Positions 25,564 to 35,727 of a stretch of 64,000 nt of DNA are shown here, one piece after another. Below the pieces are notes generated by a model. The model was not told where the DNA came from. It saw only the letters and a list, made by a program, of their open reading frames with translations, and ran no database searches. The stretch's first letter is position 1, and every line of letters begins with the position of its first letter. Position numbers and translations under genes: made by a program. This DNA is from Nissolia schottii (taxonomy: Eukaryota > Streptophyta > Magnoliopsida > Fabales > Fabaceae). The stretch is taken from assembly GCA_003254905.1 (NCBI GenBank), contig QANU01019792.1:143272-207271 (forward strand), read 5' to 3'.

Positions 25564-25863
25564 TGTAACGAGTAGGAATAGGCTATAGGTCCAATAACCC
25601 AATTAGTCCAATTGGAGAGTCTAGGAGATTATAAATAGGATGTATAGCATGTAAAGAGGTTATGGAATTTGTATTTGGTTTGATCCCACCTCTCTCTAGG
25701 ATTTCTATTTCTTCTCTCTTAGTTCATCTCCTTCCTTAGGAAGGAGAACTATCCTATCACTTTCCCTTTTCTATTGTAAGCTCACACATCAATTATGCAG
25801 AAAATACCACAATTATATCATTACTCTCCATAATCCATCAATTACAAAACCCACTTCATTACA
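25564..25863 (+). mobile_element. Solo LTR (300 bp) nested in Gypsy 2
   Basis: Has TG...CA ends (TGTAACGAGTAGG to CTTCATTACA), a TATA-like box (TTATAAATAGG near 25629-25639) and a perfect five-base target duplication AGTTG (25559-25563 and 25864-25868). Gypsy integrase-tail sequence is continuous across it on both sides. No internal coding sequence. Orientation is inferred from the TATA box. Likely Copia-type by size. Confidence 0.85.
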
Positions 25864-26170
25864 AGTTGTTGGCAGGATCGCGCATCCACAATGTCTTCCA
25901 TGTGTCAATCCTAAAAGCCTTTCAGGGATAAGCGACCACTCCATATATGCCATTGCCAGTGATCCCTGATGACGACATTAGTGTGATGAAACCTGAGAAT
26001 GTGCTAGATGCACGCACTTTGATTCGGGGACTTCTCCAAATTTCGCAGCTTCTAATCAAGTGGGAGAACACTGACTCAGCGACAACAACTTGGAAGGATG
26101 TGAGTTTGATATAACAAACTTTTCCCTCCTTCAACCTTGAGGACAAGGTTCATTTTCACATAGGGAGTAT

Positions 26171-26602
26171 TGTTATGAAGAAGCACGTGGCAGAGGTGCA
26201 CAAGGGAGAGGCACGTGAGTTTGTTGGACCACCAGACCATGTGTCATTGGATCCGCAAGGCCAGGAAATGAGGAAAAGTTCTCGGATCAAGGGCACTCAT
26301 AATATAGGTGGTTATGCTACCAACCAAAATAAGCATGGAAAATGTATGACTCTCTTCTCTCTGTTTTCTTCCTCTGATACTGCAATTCTTTCCTTATTCC
26401 ATATTCTCAAATATTCTTCCCATAATGCAGGTGAGACGAGCATTGCTTTTTGCCCAAACCTGAACCAGGTCTAGACATTCTAATATGTACTTCCTATTAT
26501 TTTTTTACCTTTGTGCACACTGTCGGAATTGTACGGGTGCTGATATCAATATAGAACTCCCTTCACTTACAAAATTTCCCTTAAGCTTTCATACTTGTTA
26601 CT
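26171..26602 (+). repeat. 3' LTR of Gypsy 2
   Basis: Begins TGTTATGAAGAAGCACGTGG after the polypurine stretch and matches the 5' LTR with about 10% difference by eye. It is followed by the GGTAT target duplication. Confidence 0.92.
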
Positions 26603-27190
26603 GGTATCTAATTATTTGTTTTAAATAGTTTTTACAACTAAATTCATTAATTTTTGTTATTATGTCATGTTTTATATGATTGTAATAAACTTTTCATTAG
26701 TCAAATCATTGAAAAAGCCAACTTATAAGATGTTTAGAGATTTGCAGACCATTTGAGCTTACATGCACCTTTTTACAAGTATTATGTGAAGTTCCATGAT
26801 TGATCAGTCAAAAATAAACAAGGAATGAGGAATAAGCAATGAATATAACACAAGGAAAATATATCTATTACTGAGGTTATAATTTGATACAATGAAATGT
26901 GCCGATAAATAGGCTAAACCAGAATCAGAACATAAATATAAAATCAACATAAATCGGAAGTAATCAAACTAAATAAACATTAGATCAATTTAAAATAAAT
27001 AAGAGATATGATAATATTCTTAAAATATTATATTAAAAGTATTAATTTAACATATTAGATCATATAATTCACCAATATGTCATATTAGATCATGACCTAA
27101 TAACAAAAATTAATGAATTCAGTTATAAAAATTATTTAAAATAAATAAATTAGATATCATAGGGTATTTACCCTATAGGGTAGCTAAGAA

Positions 27191-27980
27191 CCCACCAAAT
27201 AAAAAAATGCTTTATTGGAATTTTAAAATGACAAATAATTTAAAACAAAGAAAATTTTCTAATAAGATTATTAATCTGAAAGGAGAGAGTAAATATTATC
27301 AAATAAATAGTTCTCCTTATCTCTTAAATTTATAAAGAAAAAAGGGGAAAAGAAAAACGTGATTTACTTTATATCACATGCCCATATTCAGGAATTTTAT
27401 TCATTCTAATAGGACGTTAAGGAATTTAATCAAAGTTTAGTCTGTCTGCGCTCTGTTCATGAACAGTTTGCCTTTATAAACCAAAATAGGTTACCTAGAA
27501 ACTCCTAATTAGACGCTTGTGGAAGAGTGGAGTTCAATCAAAAAGTGGTTGAAACCTTGGAATTTATTAATTGACAAAACCTAAAATGTCCAACCTCAAA
27601 GAATTTGATTGGTCAGCACCAAAATCACAATTTGATTATCTTGACGGATGTTTTTATTTTGTACTATATTTTATGTTTGTTAAAAGCTTGACGTGTTAAA
27701 GTTGGCCATCCCTGTTTCTTCTTTTTGAGATATTTTTATCGAAGAACATCCTAGACAGCTAGACTAATAATTTAGTATGAACTTAGGTACAATCTTATCA
27801 GAAATAAGTTGCCTTTTGTCGTTGCCATTTGCCAAATGCAATTTCTTTGGTATTAATTATTAAAAGGGACGAGGGTGACATTACAATAAACAAGAGGCAG
27901 CAGAGAGCATTACTTGTTGAAGATTTTATTTCATATAGAAAGTATTTGACTTGTGAGTCTTTTGTTATTATTATTATTAT
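27191..27980. repeat. Duplicated 3' intergenic block (A-B spacer copy)
   Basis: 27640-27960 matches 43250-43640 downstream of FAR B: shared TTTGTCGTTGCCATTTGCC, GTGACATTACA and CACTTGTT...GATTT segments in the same order and orientation. It is a landmark of the ancestral FAR duplication unit. No coding function supported. Confidence 0.75.
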
Positions 27981-29301
27981 GGTTAATTAAGTTTTTAGTT
28001 TATGTAAAATGAGAAAGTTTGGTTTTAGTTTTTTAGTAGAGATTTTAGTCCCTGTAAATTTTGGAAGTTTGATTTTGGTGCCTGTAGATGTTTGTGGTTG
28101 ACAGTGATGACGTGACAGTTAACGTCGCGGACGTGGCGTGCCACGTGGACTCGCCACATGGCATAACCTGGTTGTATTTTGTTTGACCCATGACCTGTCC
28201 TTGATATATGACCGGACCCCTTTTTTTATAAAAAAAATCAATTACCAAAACCCAAATCCCCAAATCCACCCACCCCAAAATCTGAAATCCCTAAATCCAC
28301 CCAACCACCACCGCCGTGCTCCCCTCCCCTGTTTCTCTGCTCCTCTCTGTTTCCCTCCGTCGTCTTCCCCACGCCCGTCCTGTTCCTCTCCCCTACCTCT
28401 TTGCTCCTCTCCCCCTGCCTCTCTGCTCCTCTCCCAACGTCGCCTGTCTTCTCCCTATTCTCTATCGTCTGTCGTCCCTCTCTCTCGTCTGTTTCTCGTC
28501 TGTCTTCTCTCCGGCGTCCTCTCTCCACCGTGACCCCAGAAAGGTAAGGGAATCCCTGTTGTGTCTCTCTCACTTTTTGTTCATTTCTGTGATTGGTGTT
28601 TTTTGGGGTGGTTGATTTGTTCATTTCTGTGATTGGTTATGGCAAAATTACGTGTTAGGTATTTCTGTTGATTTTTGATGGAAAGTTAAACAATTTTGTT
28701 GATTTTGGGTGACGCGGCGGTGGGTGGCAGCTTCGGCTGTTGGTACGAGAGAGAGGGATGCCAGAGAGAAGACAGACGGGAGATGAATGAGAGACAGACG
28801 ATAGATGGACGATAGAGAGGGACGCCGGACGATAGAGAGGGACGCCGGACGATAGAGAGGAGAGGGAAGATACGCGACGGCGACGGCATGACGGGCATGG
28901 GGAAGACGACGGGGGGAAACAGAGAGGAGTAGAGAGGCAGGGGGAGAGGAGCACTACGGTGGTGGTCAGGTGGATTTAGGGATTTCAGATTTTGGGGTGG
29001 GTGGATTTGGGGATTTGGGTTTTGGTAATTGATTTGTTTTTTTTTTTAAATAAAAAAAATCGGGTCGGGTCATGTATCAAGGACTGGTCATGGGTCAAAC
29101 AAAATACAACTGGGTTATGCTACCTGGCGAGTCCACGTGGCACGCCACATCCGCGACGTTAACTGCCACGTCATCACCGTCAACCCCCAAACATCCATAG
29201 GAACCAAAATCAAATTTCCAAAATTTACAGGGACTAAAATCTCTACTGAGAGGCTAAAACCAAACTTTTTCATTTTACAGGGGTAAAAACTTAATTAACC
29301 C
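27980..29301. mobile_element. Foldback DNA transposon with very long terminal inverted repeats, Mutator-like
   Basis: About 1.32 kb. The left arm (27980 to about 28520) and right arm (about 28755 to 29301) are inverted copies: GGTTAATTAAGTTTTTAG on the left, TAAAAACTTAATTAACC on the right. Inner parts pair too, e.g. CGTGGCGTGCCACGTGGACT with its complement near 29126-29146, and CCCCGTCGTCTTCCCCA-type tracts. The central loop is about 230 bases. Flanking nine-base sequences TTATTATTA and TTGTTATTA differ at one site and lie in an ATT repeat, compatible with a Mutator-type nine-base duplication. No transposase. The CT-rich inner arms give mirror-image spurious reading frames. Confidence 0.88.
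28808..28865. repeat. Short tandem repeat in the right arm of the foldback element
   Basis: GACGATAGAGAGGGACGCCG is repeated about 2.7 times with a 21-base period. The left arm has only a looser CTCTCTATCGTC/GTCCCTCTC counterpart, so this expansion arose after the arms separated. Confidence 0.8.
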
Positions 29302-30130
29302 TTGTTATTATTATTATTAGTTTCGTCATCATCATTATCAGCATCCGTAAGAATAATATTTAAACAAATTATGTGAAATTAGAACCTAACAAGCTTACCT
29401 GGTGATGACATGATTGTGGAGTATATGGTGTTATATGACTTGTACATGCAAACATGAGTGGCTAACACTTACTTTATATTTCACACACTCCTTAACCCAA
29501 CTTTCAGTGAGGCGAGCTGTACGTAAAGTGGCTGTGTATACTCAACTCAACCAATAAGAATATTGTTTGGAAACTAACGAATCAACTTACACACTTTAAT
29601 GAATGACACATTATATTTTAAAGGACAAAATAAAAAGTAAAATAACAAGTATTATTTATTAAAATATGTAAATTAATTTATAAGTTAATTTGTTAGGTTT
29701 TCCAAACATTGTTCAACCAATAAGTTTTTATAAGATGAAAATAAGAATTACTTATTAATGAACCGCGTAACCCAAGTGACAGCAAACAGATACACGCATA
29801 GCACCAGGTCAATGACAACCTGACTTGGACGGTATATAGGAGACCTTGACAAGAATATAAATAACTAAAAAATTAGAGAAATATATATATGTACAATATA
29901 TTTGTGGATAACAAATGATAATTCTCTCACAAAAGTATGTGTATCACTATGCTCACATTTTCTCTATGTATGATGGGACTCACATTTTTGTAAAAGAATT
30001 ATTCTTTGTTGTCCACAAATGTATTGTATATGTAACATTCTTAAAAAAATTAGTTCTCCCATCGTGAATTATATGGGTTAAGGCTTATATACTTTATTAC
30101 TCACACTATTCAAGATATCCAAGTCCAAAT
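29302..30130. other. Intergenic with a small inverted-repeat element
   Basis: No coding signal. 29889-29942 (TGTACAATATATTTGTGGAT...) and 29981-30033 are inverted copies of each other about 50 bases long with a ~40-base loop, typical of a very small MITE. The rest is AT-rich and unassigned. Confidence 0.6.
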
Positions 30131-30470
30131 ACACTGCTAGAAATTAAGCAATTAGTGGCGGTTAGTTTTACACTTAGCGGTGGTTTTAACCGCCACGAAA
30201 ACCAAATTGCGGCAGTTTGGAAACTGCCCCTATAACTAGCGTTGGCAGTCATATACCTGTGGTTCAATCTAACTGTTGGAATAATTGCTGCAAAATGTAT
30301 CAAATATTTAGCAGCGGTTATGAACCACACACTATATACTAAACATGAAATCTCCCTATAATTTTGTTGCGACTAGTAACTGCTGCTATATTAAATATAG
30401 TACTAAAAAAAATAAATACCACAGCAGCCTTAAACCATTGTTGTTTAGGGTTCGACATAAAACGTAAACA
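30131..30470. mobile_element. CACTA-like transposon end (fragment)
   Basis: Starts CACTGCTAGAAATTAAGC, close to the CACTACTAGAAA terminus of plant CACTA elements, and is followed by short repeated direct and inverted motifs built on GTGGCGGTT, AGCGGTGG, AACCGCCA and GCAGCGGTT, as in CACTA subterminal regions. No opposite end or transposase was identified. Confidence 0.5.
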
Positions 30471-31050
30471 AATTCAGTTTACAATTTCCATATTAAAAAT
30501 GAAATGAATTCTCATGTTCTCATTATCTCATTGTGTTCAAATTACACGTCTAAAATACATAAATAAATATAACAAAATTAAACTCTAACTTAAACTATGC
30601 CAAATGTTCACCCTATCAAACTACTCACTTCTCCTCCTTCAAACTTCAAAGCAACCGGCTTTTAACCTTTTGCTAGTAACTTGACTCTATGTCCTTCTCT
30701 CTCGGTTCTAGATCTAAACACTAAAGAATGTACCTGAACCCCTTAAGTAACAGAATTCCCTTAAACTTGCACCAGAAAACTGAATTAAAGTTCAGCAAAA
30801 TAGAACACATAGCTAATTTGCTTATATTAAACTTTTGAAAATATCATCTTTGGTTGTAGTGAATATACATTATATTAAAATTAAAATATTGAACAGATAA
30901 ATAATTTCTACAGATACTTTTGTCCTAAGGATTCAGGCTTTTATATATTTTTAACCTATACAGAGGGCTTCTACTGGTATTTCTCCTGTGAAATCCCTGC
31001 TAAGGGAAAAGTGAGCTGTTACATTGTGCATGTGAACTAACATCTATAAC
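30471..31050. other. Intergenic, no gene seen
   Basis: AT-rich, no open frame with codon character. It may belong to the decayed CACTA-like element on its left. Confidence 0.4.
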
Positions 31051-34000
31051 GTTTGTCAATAAAATACGTATAAATTTTGTAAACCTATTTATGTTTGAGG
31101 AAAATCACAGTGTTGTACGCAAGTGCGTAATGTTTGTGCATAAGGTCATATAATGTTTGCGCACTAAAATCTGATATCATGTTCTACAAAAATACTTAAC
31201 TATGCATTAAGTAATATGCATATATGTAAAGTTTATGCATTAAAATGTATAAAAGTCTATGCGCACATGAATATAAACTAATTTTTATAAAGTTTGTCTA
31301 TTAAAAATGTATAAAGATTGTGAATTTATTTATGTTTGAGTAAAATCACAGTGTTGTACACAAGTGCCTAATGTTTATGCATAAGGTCATATAATGTTTG
31401 TTCACATTGTCATATAATGTTTGTGCACTAAAATCTGATATCATATTCTGCAAAAATACTTAACTATGCATTAAGTAATATGCATATATGTAAATTTTAT
31501 GCATTAGAATGTATAAAAGTGTGTGTGTGCACATGTATGTGAACTAATTTTTATAAAGTTTGTCCACTAAAAATGTATAAAGATTGTGAACTTATTTATG
31601 TTTGAGTAAAATCATTGTGTTGTATGTAACATCCCGATTCTTCCATGTATGAAAACCCCGCAAGATACGCTGTTAATGACAATTGAAAGCCGTCCGAGGG
31701 AGCGAGAAAGTGAGAAATTTCCTTTAAACTCCCAAGAAGGGTAGTTAGGGTTAGGTCTCGCTATCCCGCAAATTTTTCGGAGCATAGGTGCGAGTTTCGG
31801 CTCGAATAGGAATTGTTTTGGATACTGGAAAGTACTTGTAGAATTTCTTGACACAATAAGAAAGTCAAAAATCCCTTAGTGGCAGCTCCAGGATCGAAGG
31901 GAAAAATCAATGGATCACACCAGTATGCCCGAAATATTTTAGGGGCAACCAGTGGGTGAGATATTAGACAAAACGCGATCAAACGGGATCGAAACTGGCC
32001 CTGAGAGGATTTTATCTCCCTCAGGAGATATTTACCTTAGGTAAACATTTAATAATAATAAAAATAATAAAAGAAAAGAAAAAGGAAAAGAAAAAGAAAA
32101 TAAGAAAGCCACAATTCAGCTTCTATAAATAGCCACTGAAGCTTCAGAAACTTTACGTCATTTTCGATCACTTTCACAAACACCAGTCTCGTCCGGGTAC
32201 ATCACAGTTTTGCCGAAAGAGCCCGAAAAAAATCCCGAAGCACGCCAGCACGACTAGGAAATTACCAGCAACAAAGCTACCGAACTAGAATCGTCGTCGA
32301 ATGTGGGTAACTCTAAGCCCACTATCTATGTGGTTGATTTTATGACAGTTTATATGTATCGGCATGTATTTGACTGTAAAAATACTTTGTGAAAACTACA
32401 GGAAGTAAGTTGTGTAGGATGATTTTTGATGATTTTGATGTTTAGGAATCATAACTATACTGACTGAATCACTGAAAATGAGAAAAGTTACGGTGAGAAG
32501 CCCCTGGGAGAAAAGGCTCTCGGGAGCCAATTTTACACTACTTCATTCGATTGAATTCCCATCGATTGAATTCCCAAGGGAATCGAATGAAAGAATTTTG
32601 GATTTCAATCAAATGAATGAGGATTTCAGTCAAATGAAAGCCTGAGAAGGATTTCAATCGATTGAATTCTTTGATCAATCGATTGAAAGAATCATTCGAA
32701 TGCACAACCCTAATCATTCGAATGCTCACTGAAAAACTTGAGTTTTAACTATGTTATGGGATCCATCAGGCACAGCTGTGCGTACCCTAAACCATGAGAG
32801 CATGCATCATGAGGAAACGACCGTCATACGAGTAGGACGGTCATAGATAATTAGAGGTATTCACGTAAAGTTAAAGGTACATAATTGAACCCTAGGGAAT
32901 AAAGCAGTGTAAAGGCCCCGATCACCAAGGATTCGGATGACCTTGGTCAGAGTATGTAGGTATATAATTAGGAATATCCATATTCTCTTGGCGCGTCTTA
33001 CAGACACGCCCCTCACCAATTCGGCAAGCTGGATTGGTTAAGAGCAACGCAGGTAGAAAAACCTGATCATGACAATAACGGGCCAAGGCCCGAGATAAAA
33101 AGAACAGGCCAAGGCCTGAAAGCAAAAAGAGAACGGGGCAAGTCCTGGAGAAAGAAGGGGGGCCCAGTAAAGAGAAAAGTACAGAGAAACGTGTCCACAC
33201 TTGATCGAGTCCAAGGGTCGATCCCTCGCCATCCCGGTAAGGGGGTGGTGGTACTTATCGTGTTGATGTCTACCTCCTATGAGCCTTACGTGATTAGCTA
33301 CCACACCGGTTAGAGCGCTGACGGGTTGACACGATAGGGAATAGAAGGAGGTTGTAACCAAGGCCACGGTTAGAAAGGTTAAAGGACTAAGAAAGACGCA
33401 GCCACAAGGAGCGTAAGAGATACCCAGTTTCCCTCATGCACCATGTAGTTACATGCAAGAATGAATGAATGAATGTATGTATGTATGCCAGTATGTATGC
33501 AGGTGTATATGTATCTATATATGTTGATGTATTATGTATCGTCAAGGGAACGACCCAAGACAACTATTATGTCTCTAGCAGTATCGTAAAGTTAACGAAC
33601 ACGAAGCCTAGGTAATGACAAGATTAGTAGCTTCATCACCTAGTAACTTAGGTAAAGCTGCTCAGGATGTAGGTTAAAGATAATAAACCATAGGGATCTA
33701 GTATGCATGGCACTTAGAGGTTTTCCTGAGTGGCCTGGACTCTGCCCGAGTAAATGAACCATAGAGACCACGTCGAGTTCCCACTAAGAACGAAATCGTT
33801 CTTACCCCCACTAGTGTATGACTCCAGATTGCAACCATGACTTCCCTGCCTGCCAAAGATGTGTGGTTGTTCACCCGTACGCACCAGCGCAACTTCCGTA
33901 CGGACACCCTTATCGAGACGTGTACGTTCGCGCCCACCAACCTGCCTAACGAGCCCGAGGCCCCACCTAGGCGGAGACTTAGAGGACCCGGATCCTCCCC

Positions 34001-34960
34001 GATGCGTCCTATCTGGGTGGACGAGTGCCCAGGAGGCAGTAGTCGCGACCCAATCCACCTGAATGGCGAGAATGAGGTGCCCCCGTCAGAGCCCGAGCTG
34101 GAGGCTGAGCCAGTCGCAGACCCCGAGATATCCACTCTGCCAGTCCGAGGACGAGGTCGCCGGACCACCGCGCCAAAGAGGGTGGCTCCTGCTTTGTCGC
34201 TCCGATTCGCTCACCGAGACTTCACGGCGGTGTCGACGATGTCCAGCGACGACTAGGCCACCGGGTAGGACGATCCAGCGGAGCGAGGGGAGGACTGAGA
34301 GTAGGAGACGGCTGTAGGACCAGTAGTACCCTTAGGAGTAGACTTCTACAGTACATGAAATGAGTAGTTACGATTCGTGTACGTAGGTTATGTAGGTCAA
34401 TATATGTATATTATGTTTGAACTGGTATGTATAATGGCATTGTTAGCCACTGTTTAATTAGAACGGTACATTTGACTTATGTATTTGTATGTTTGTGATT
34501 TTGGGCCCTTATGTGCACTCTGCCGACGGCTACTATACGACAGGTATGTATTCGCACTTCCCTTATCTTTTGCTATGCCGTTAAGCGATGTATTACTCTA
34601 TGGCTCTTTATTTTCTAGCATCCGTACTTACGAAAGAAATTTCAAAATGGCCCATATTTTGGTAAACCCTATCTAGTTTGGAAAAAATAACTTAGAACAA
34701 TAATAGTTCGCAGCACCAGAAGATCACCACCTAGTCTGGAAGGCTTATGACTTAAGCATAGGCCAACTCGCTAGGGTCTTTCATTGTACACAAGTGCGTA
34801 ATATTTGTGCATAAGGTCATATAATGTTTGTGCACATCGTCAAATAATGTTTGTGCACTAAAATCTGATATCATATTCTGCAATATTACTTTGTGCACTC
34901 CAATCAGATATCATATTTTACAACATACACTCTTACCACCATTATTAAAGATAGATCTCA
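31051..34960. repeat. Tandem repeat, ~240-267-bp unit, interrupted by a solo LTR
   Basis: Units begin GTTTGTCWATAAAA at 31051, 31292 and 31559. They share GTAATGTTTGTGCATAAGGT, AAAATCTGATATCAT and ATGCATTAAGTAATATGCAT. The third unit is split at 31624 by a 3.16-kb LTR and resumes at 34784. Not coding. Confidence 0.85.
31625..34783 (+). mobile_element. Large solo LTR (3.16 kb), Gypsy-type
   Basis: Begins TGTAACATCCCGATTC, ends GGGTCTTTCA, and is flanked by a perfect five-base duplication TTGTA (31620-31624 and 34784-34788). A TATA box (TATAAATA, 32124-32131) followed by a GC-richer leader fits an LTR promoter. No gag or pol domains and no second TGTAACATCCC inside, so a solo LTR is the best reading. 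A relative lies reversed at 50173-53024 (shared block near 33230-33340 and 51120-51250). An open stretch of 139 codons (33837-34256), GC-rich and proline/arginine-rich, has no recognised domain. The great length suggests a Tat/Ogre-like lineage, but this is inference. Confidence 0.75.
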
Positions 34961-35399
34961 TCCATTTTAAAAGAAAGTCAACCTTTTATCATCTTAATTC
35001 CATTTTAATCAACTTTCACATGATAAGAGGATGAAGATGAGGAGGATGACGATGATGAGAGGATGAGAGAATGTCGAGGATGACGATGCTAAACATAACA
35101 GAACAAGGATAAGTGGATGAAGACGATGAGTGAAAATGATAACTAGAACGAGTTCGGGATTGGAGAGCGTTGTGTATAATTTTAGAAACTGTTGATCATT
35201 AATTGCGTATAAATGAATAGTGTATGTGTGAGTGTATGCTTTCTGTAAAAATAAATAACAATACATAAATAACATATAAAATATAACAACGCAAAATTAT
35301 TGTAGGATATAATAATTATGTGGAGCTCATGTGTACTCAATGTCAATATATTTTATACTTTGTCCATGTATTGTTCACTTTTGTTGTTAAGGTAACATT
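34961..35399. other. Intergenic, purine-rich GAT/GAG stretch
   Basis: 35030-35150 is a degenerate GATGAGGATGACGATG-type simple repeat. Nothing else is recognised until similarity with the copy C promoter begins near 35400. Confidence 0.5.
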
Positions 35400-35727
35400 T
35401 TCCGGCCGGTAGGTGAGCAAGGGGTACCCTTAACTCACTGTTGGAAGTCATCTGTTGAATACTGTGTGCGGATTGTGGAATAGTCAATGATTGACATGCA
35501 TAATGCATTTGCATGTGGGTAGGCAGTGAACGAACTATTAGCGGAGAGCTTGAGTTTCACACTTCAAAGTTGGGACCAATGCGTGTCACAACAAGCATTT
35601 GCCATTGTTTCCACATGTCATGAGATCTTATTTTGCTCTTAAGTATATATATGAGCATGACATCTTGGCCACACTTACACTTCATCTGAAGAAATCTCTT
35701 TTATCCCTCTCTCATAGTTTGTTTCCA
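35400..35727 (+). promoter_or_regulatory. Promoter and 5' UTR of FAR B
   Basis: TATATATA at 35644-35651, 77 bases before the ATG, fits a TATA box with a start site near 35675. The stretch 35400-35600 is conserved at the dead copy C locus (44690-44880): shared blocks include TGTTGGAAGTCATCTGTTGA-like, TTGACATGCAT and GGGACCAATGCGTGT. Conservation shows it was part of the duplicated unit; specific factor sites are not assigned. Confidence 0.6.

Larger units (their letters stand above)
22309..26602 (+). mobile_element. Ty3/Gypsy LTR retrotransposon (Gypsy 2), old
   Basis: Complete-length fossil with two LTRs and a five-base target duplication GGTAT (22304-22308 and 26603-26607). Parts: 5' LTR; remnant gag (about 22740-23100); protease (about 23330-23590, LIDGGNSDNF); reverse transcriptase and RNase H remnants (about 23700-24400); integrase (about 24600-25330, HPQTDGRSE block); chromodomain-like tail (about 25960-26120); polypurine tract near 26155; 3' LTR. 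Heavily broken, more than ten breaks. LTRs differ at roughly one site in ten by eye, so it is several times older than Gypsy 1. It shares family traits with Gypsy 1, including the TTGGTGCT bases after the 5' LTR. It sits in the left arm of a MITE and itself holds a solo LTR. Confidence 0.93.
22271..27190. mobile_element. MITE-like inverted-repeat element, copy i, split by Gypsy 2
   Basis: Left arm 22271-22308 plus 26603-26700, right arm about 27080-27190. The arms are inverted copies: TTCTTAGTTACGTTAGGGG on the left against TTCTTAGCTACC...AGGG on the complement of the right, followed by matching TATCTAATT, TTTTAAATA and ATTCATTAATTTTTGTTATT blocks. Native length is about 620 bp once the 4.3-kb Gypsy is set aside. 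Related copies lie at 36994-37318 and 42334-42674. There is no coding capacity; superfamily not assigned. Confidence 0.65.

Noticed and set aside
28138-28954. Several proline-, serine- or arginine-rich open frames on both strands
   Set aside because: They are mirror images of one another produced by the CT-rich arms of the foldback element, so the open frames reflect base composition, not genes.
33698-34168. Antisense frames of 114-156 codons within the 3.16-kb solo LTR
   Set aside because: They overlap the sense open stretch at 33837-34256 and arise from its GC-rich composition; no domains.
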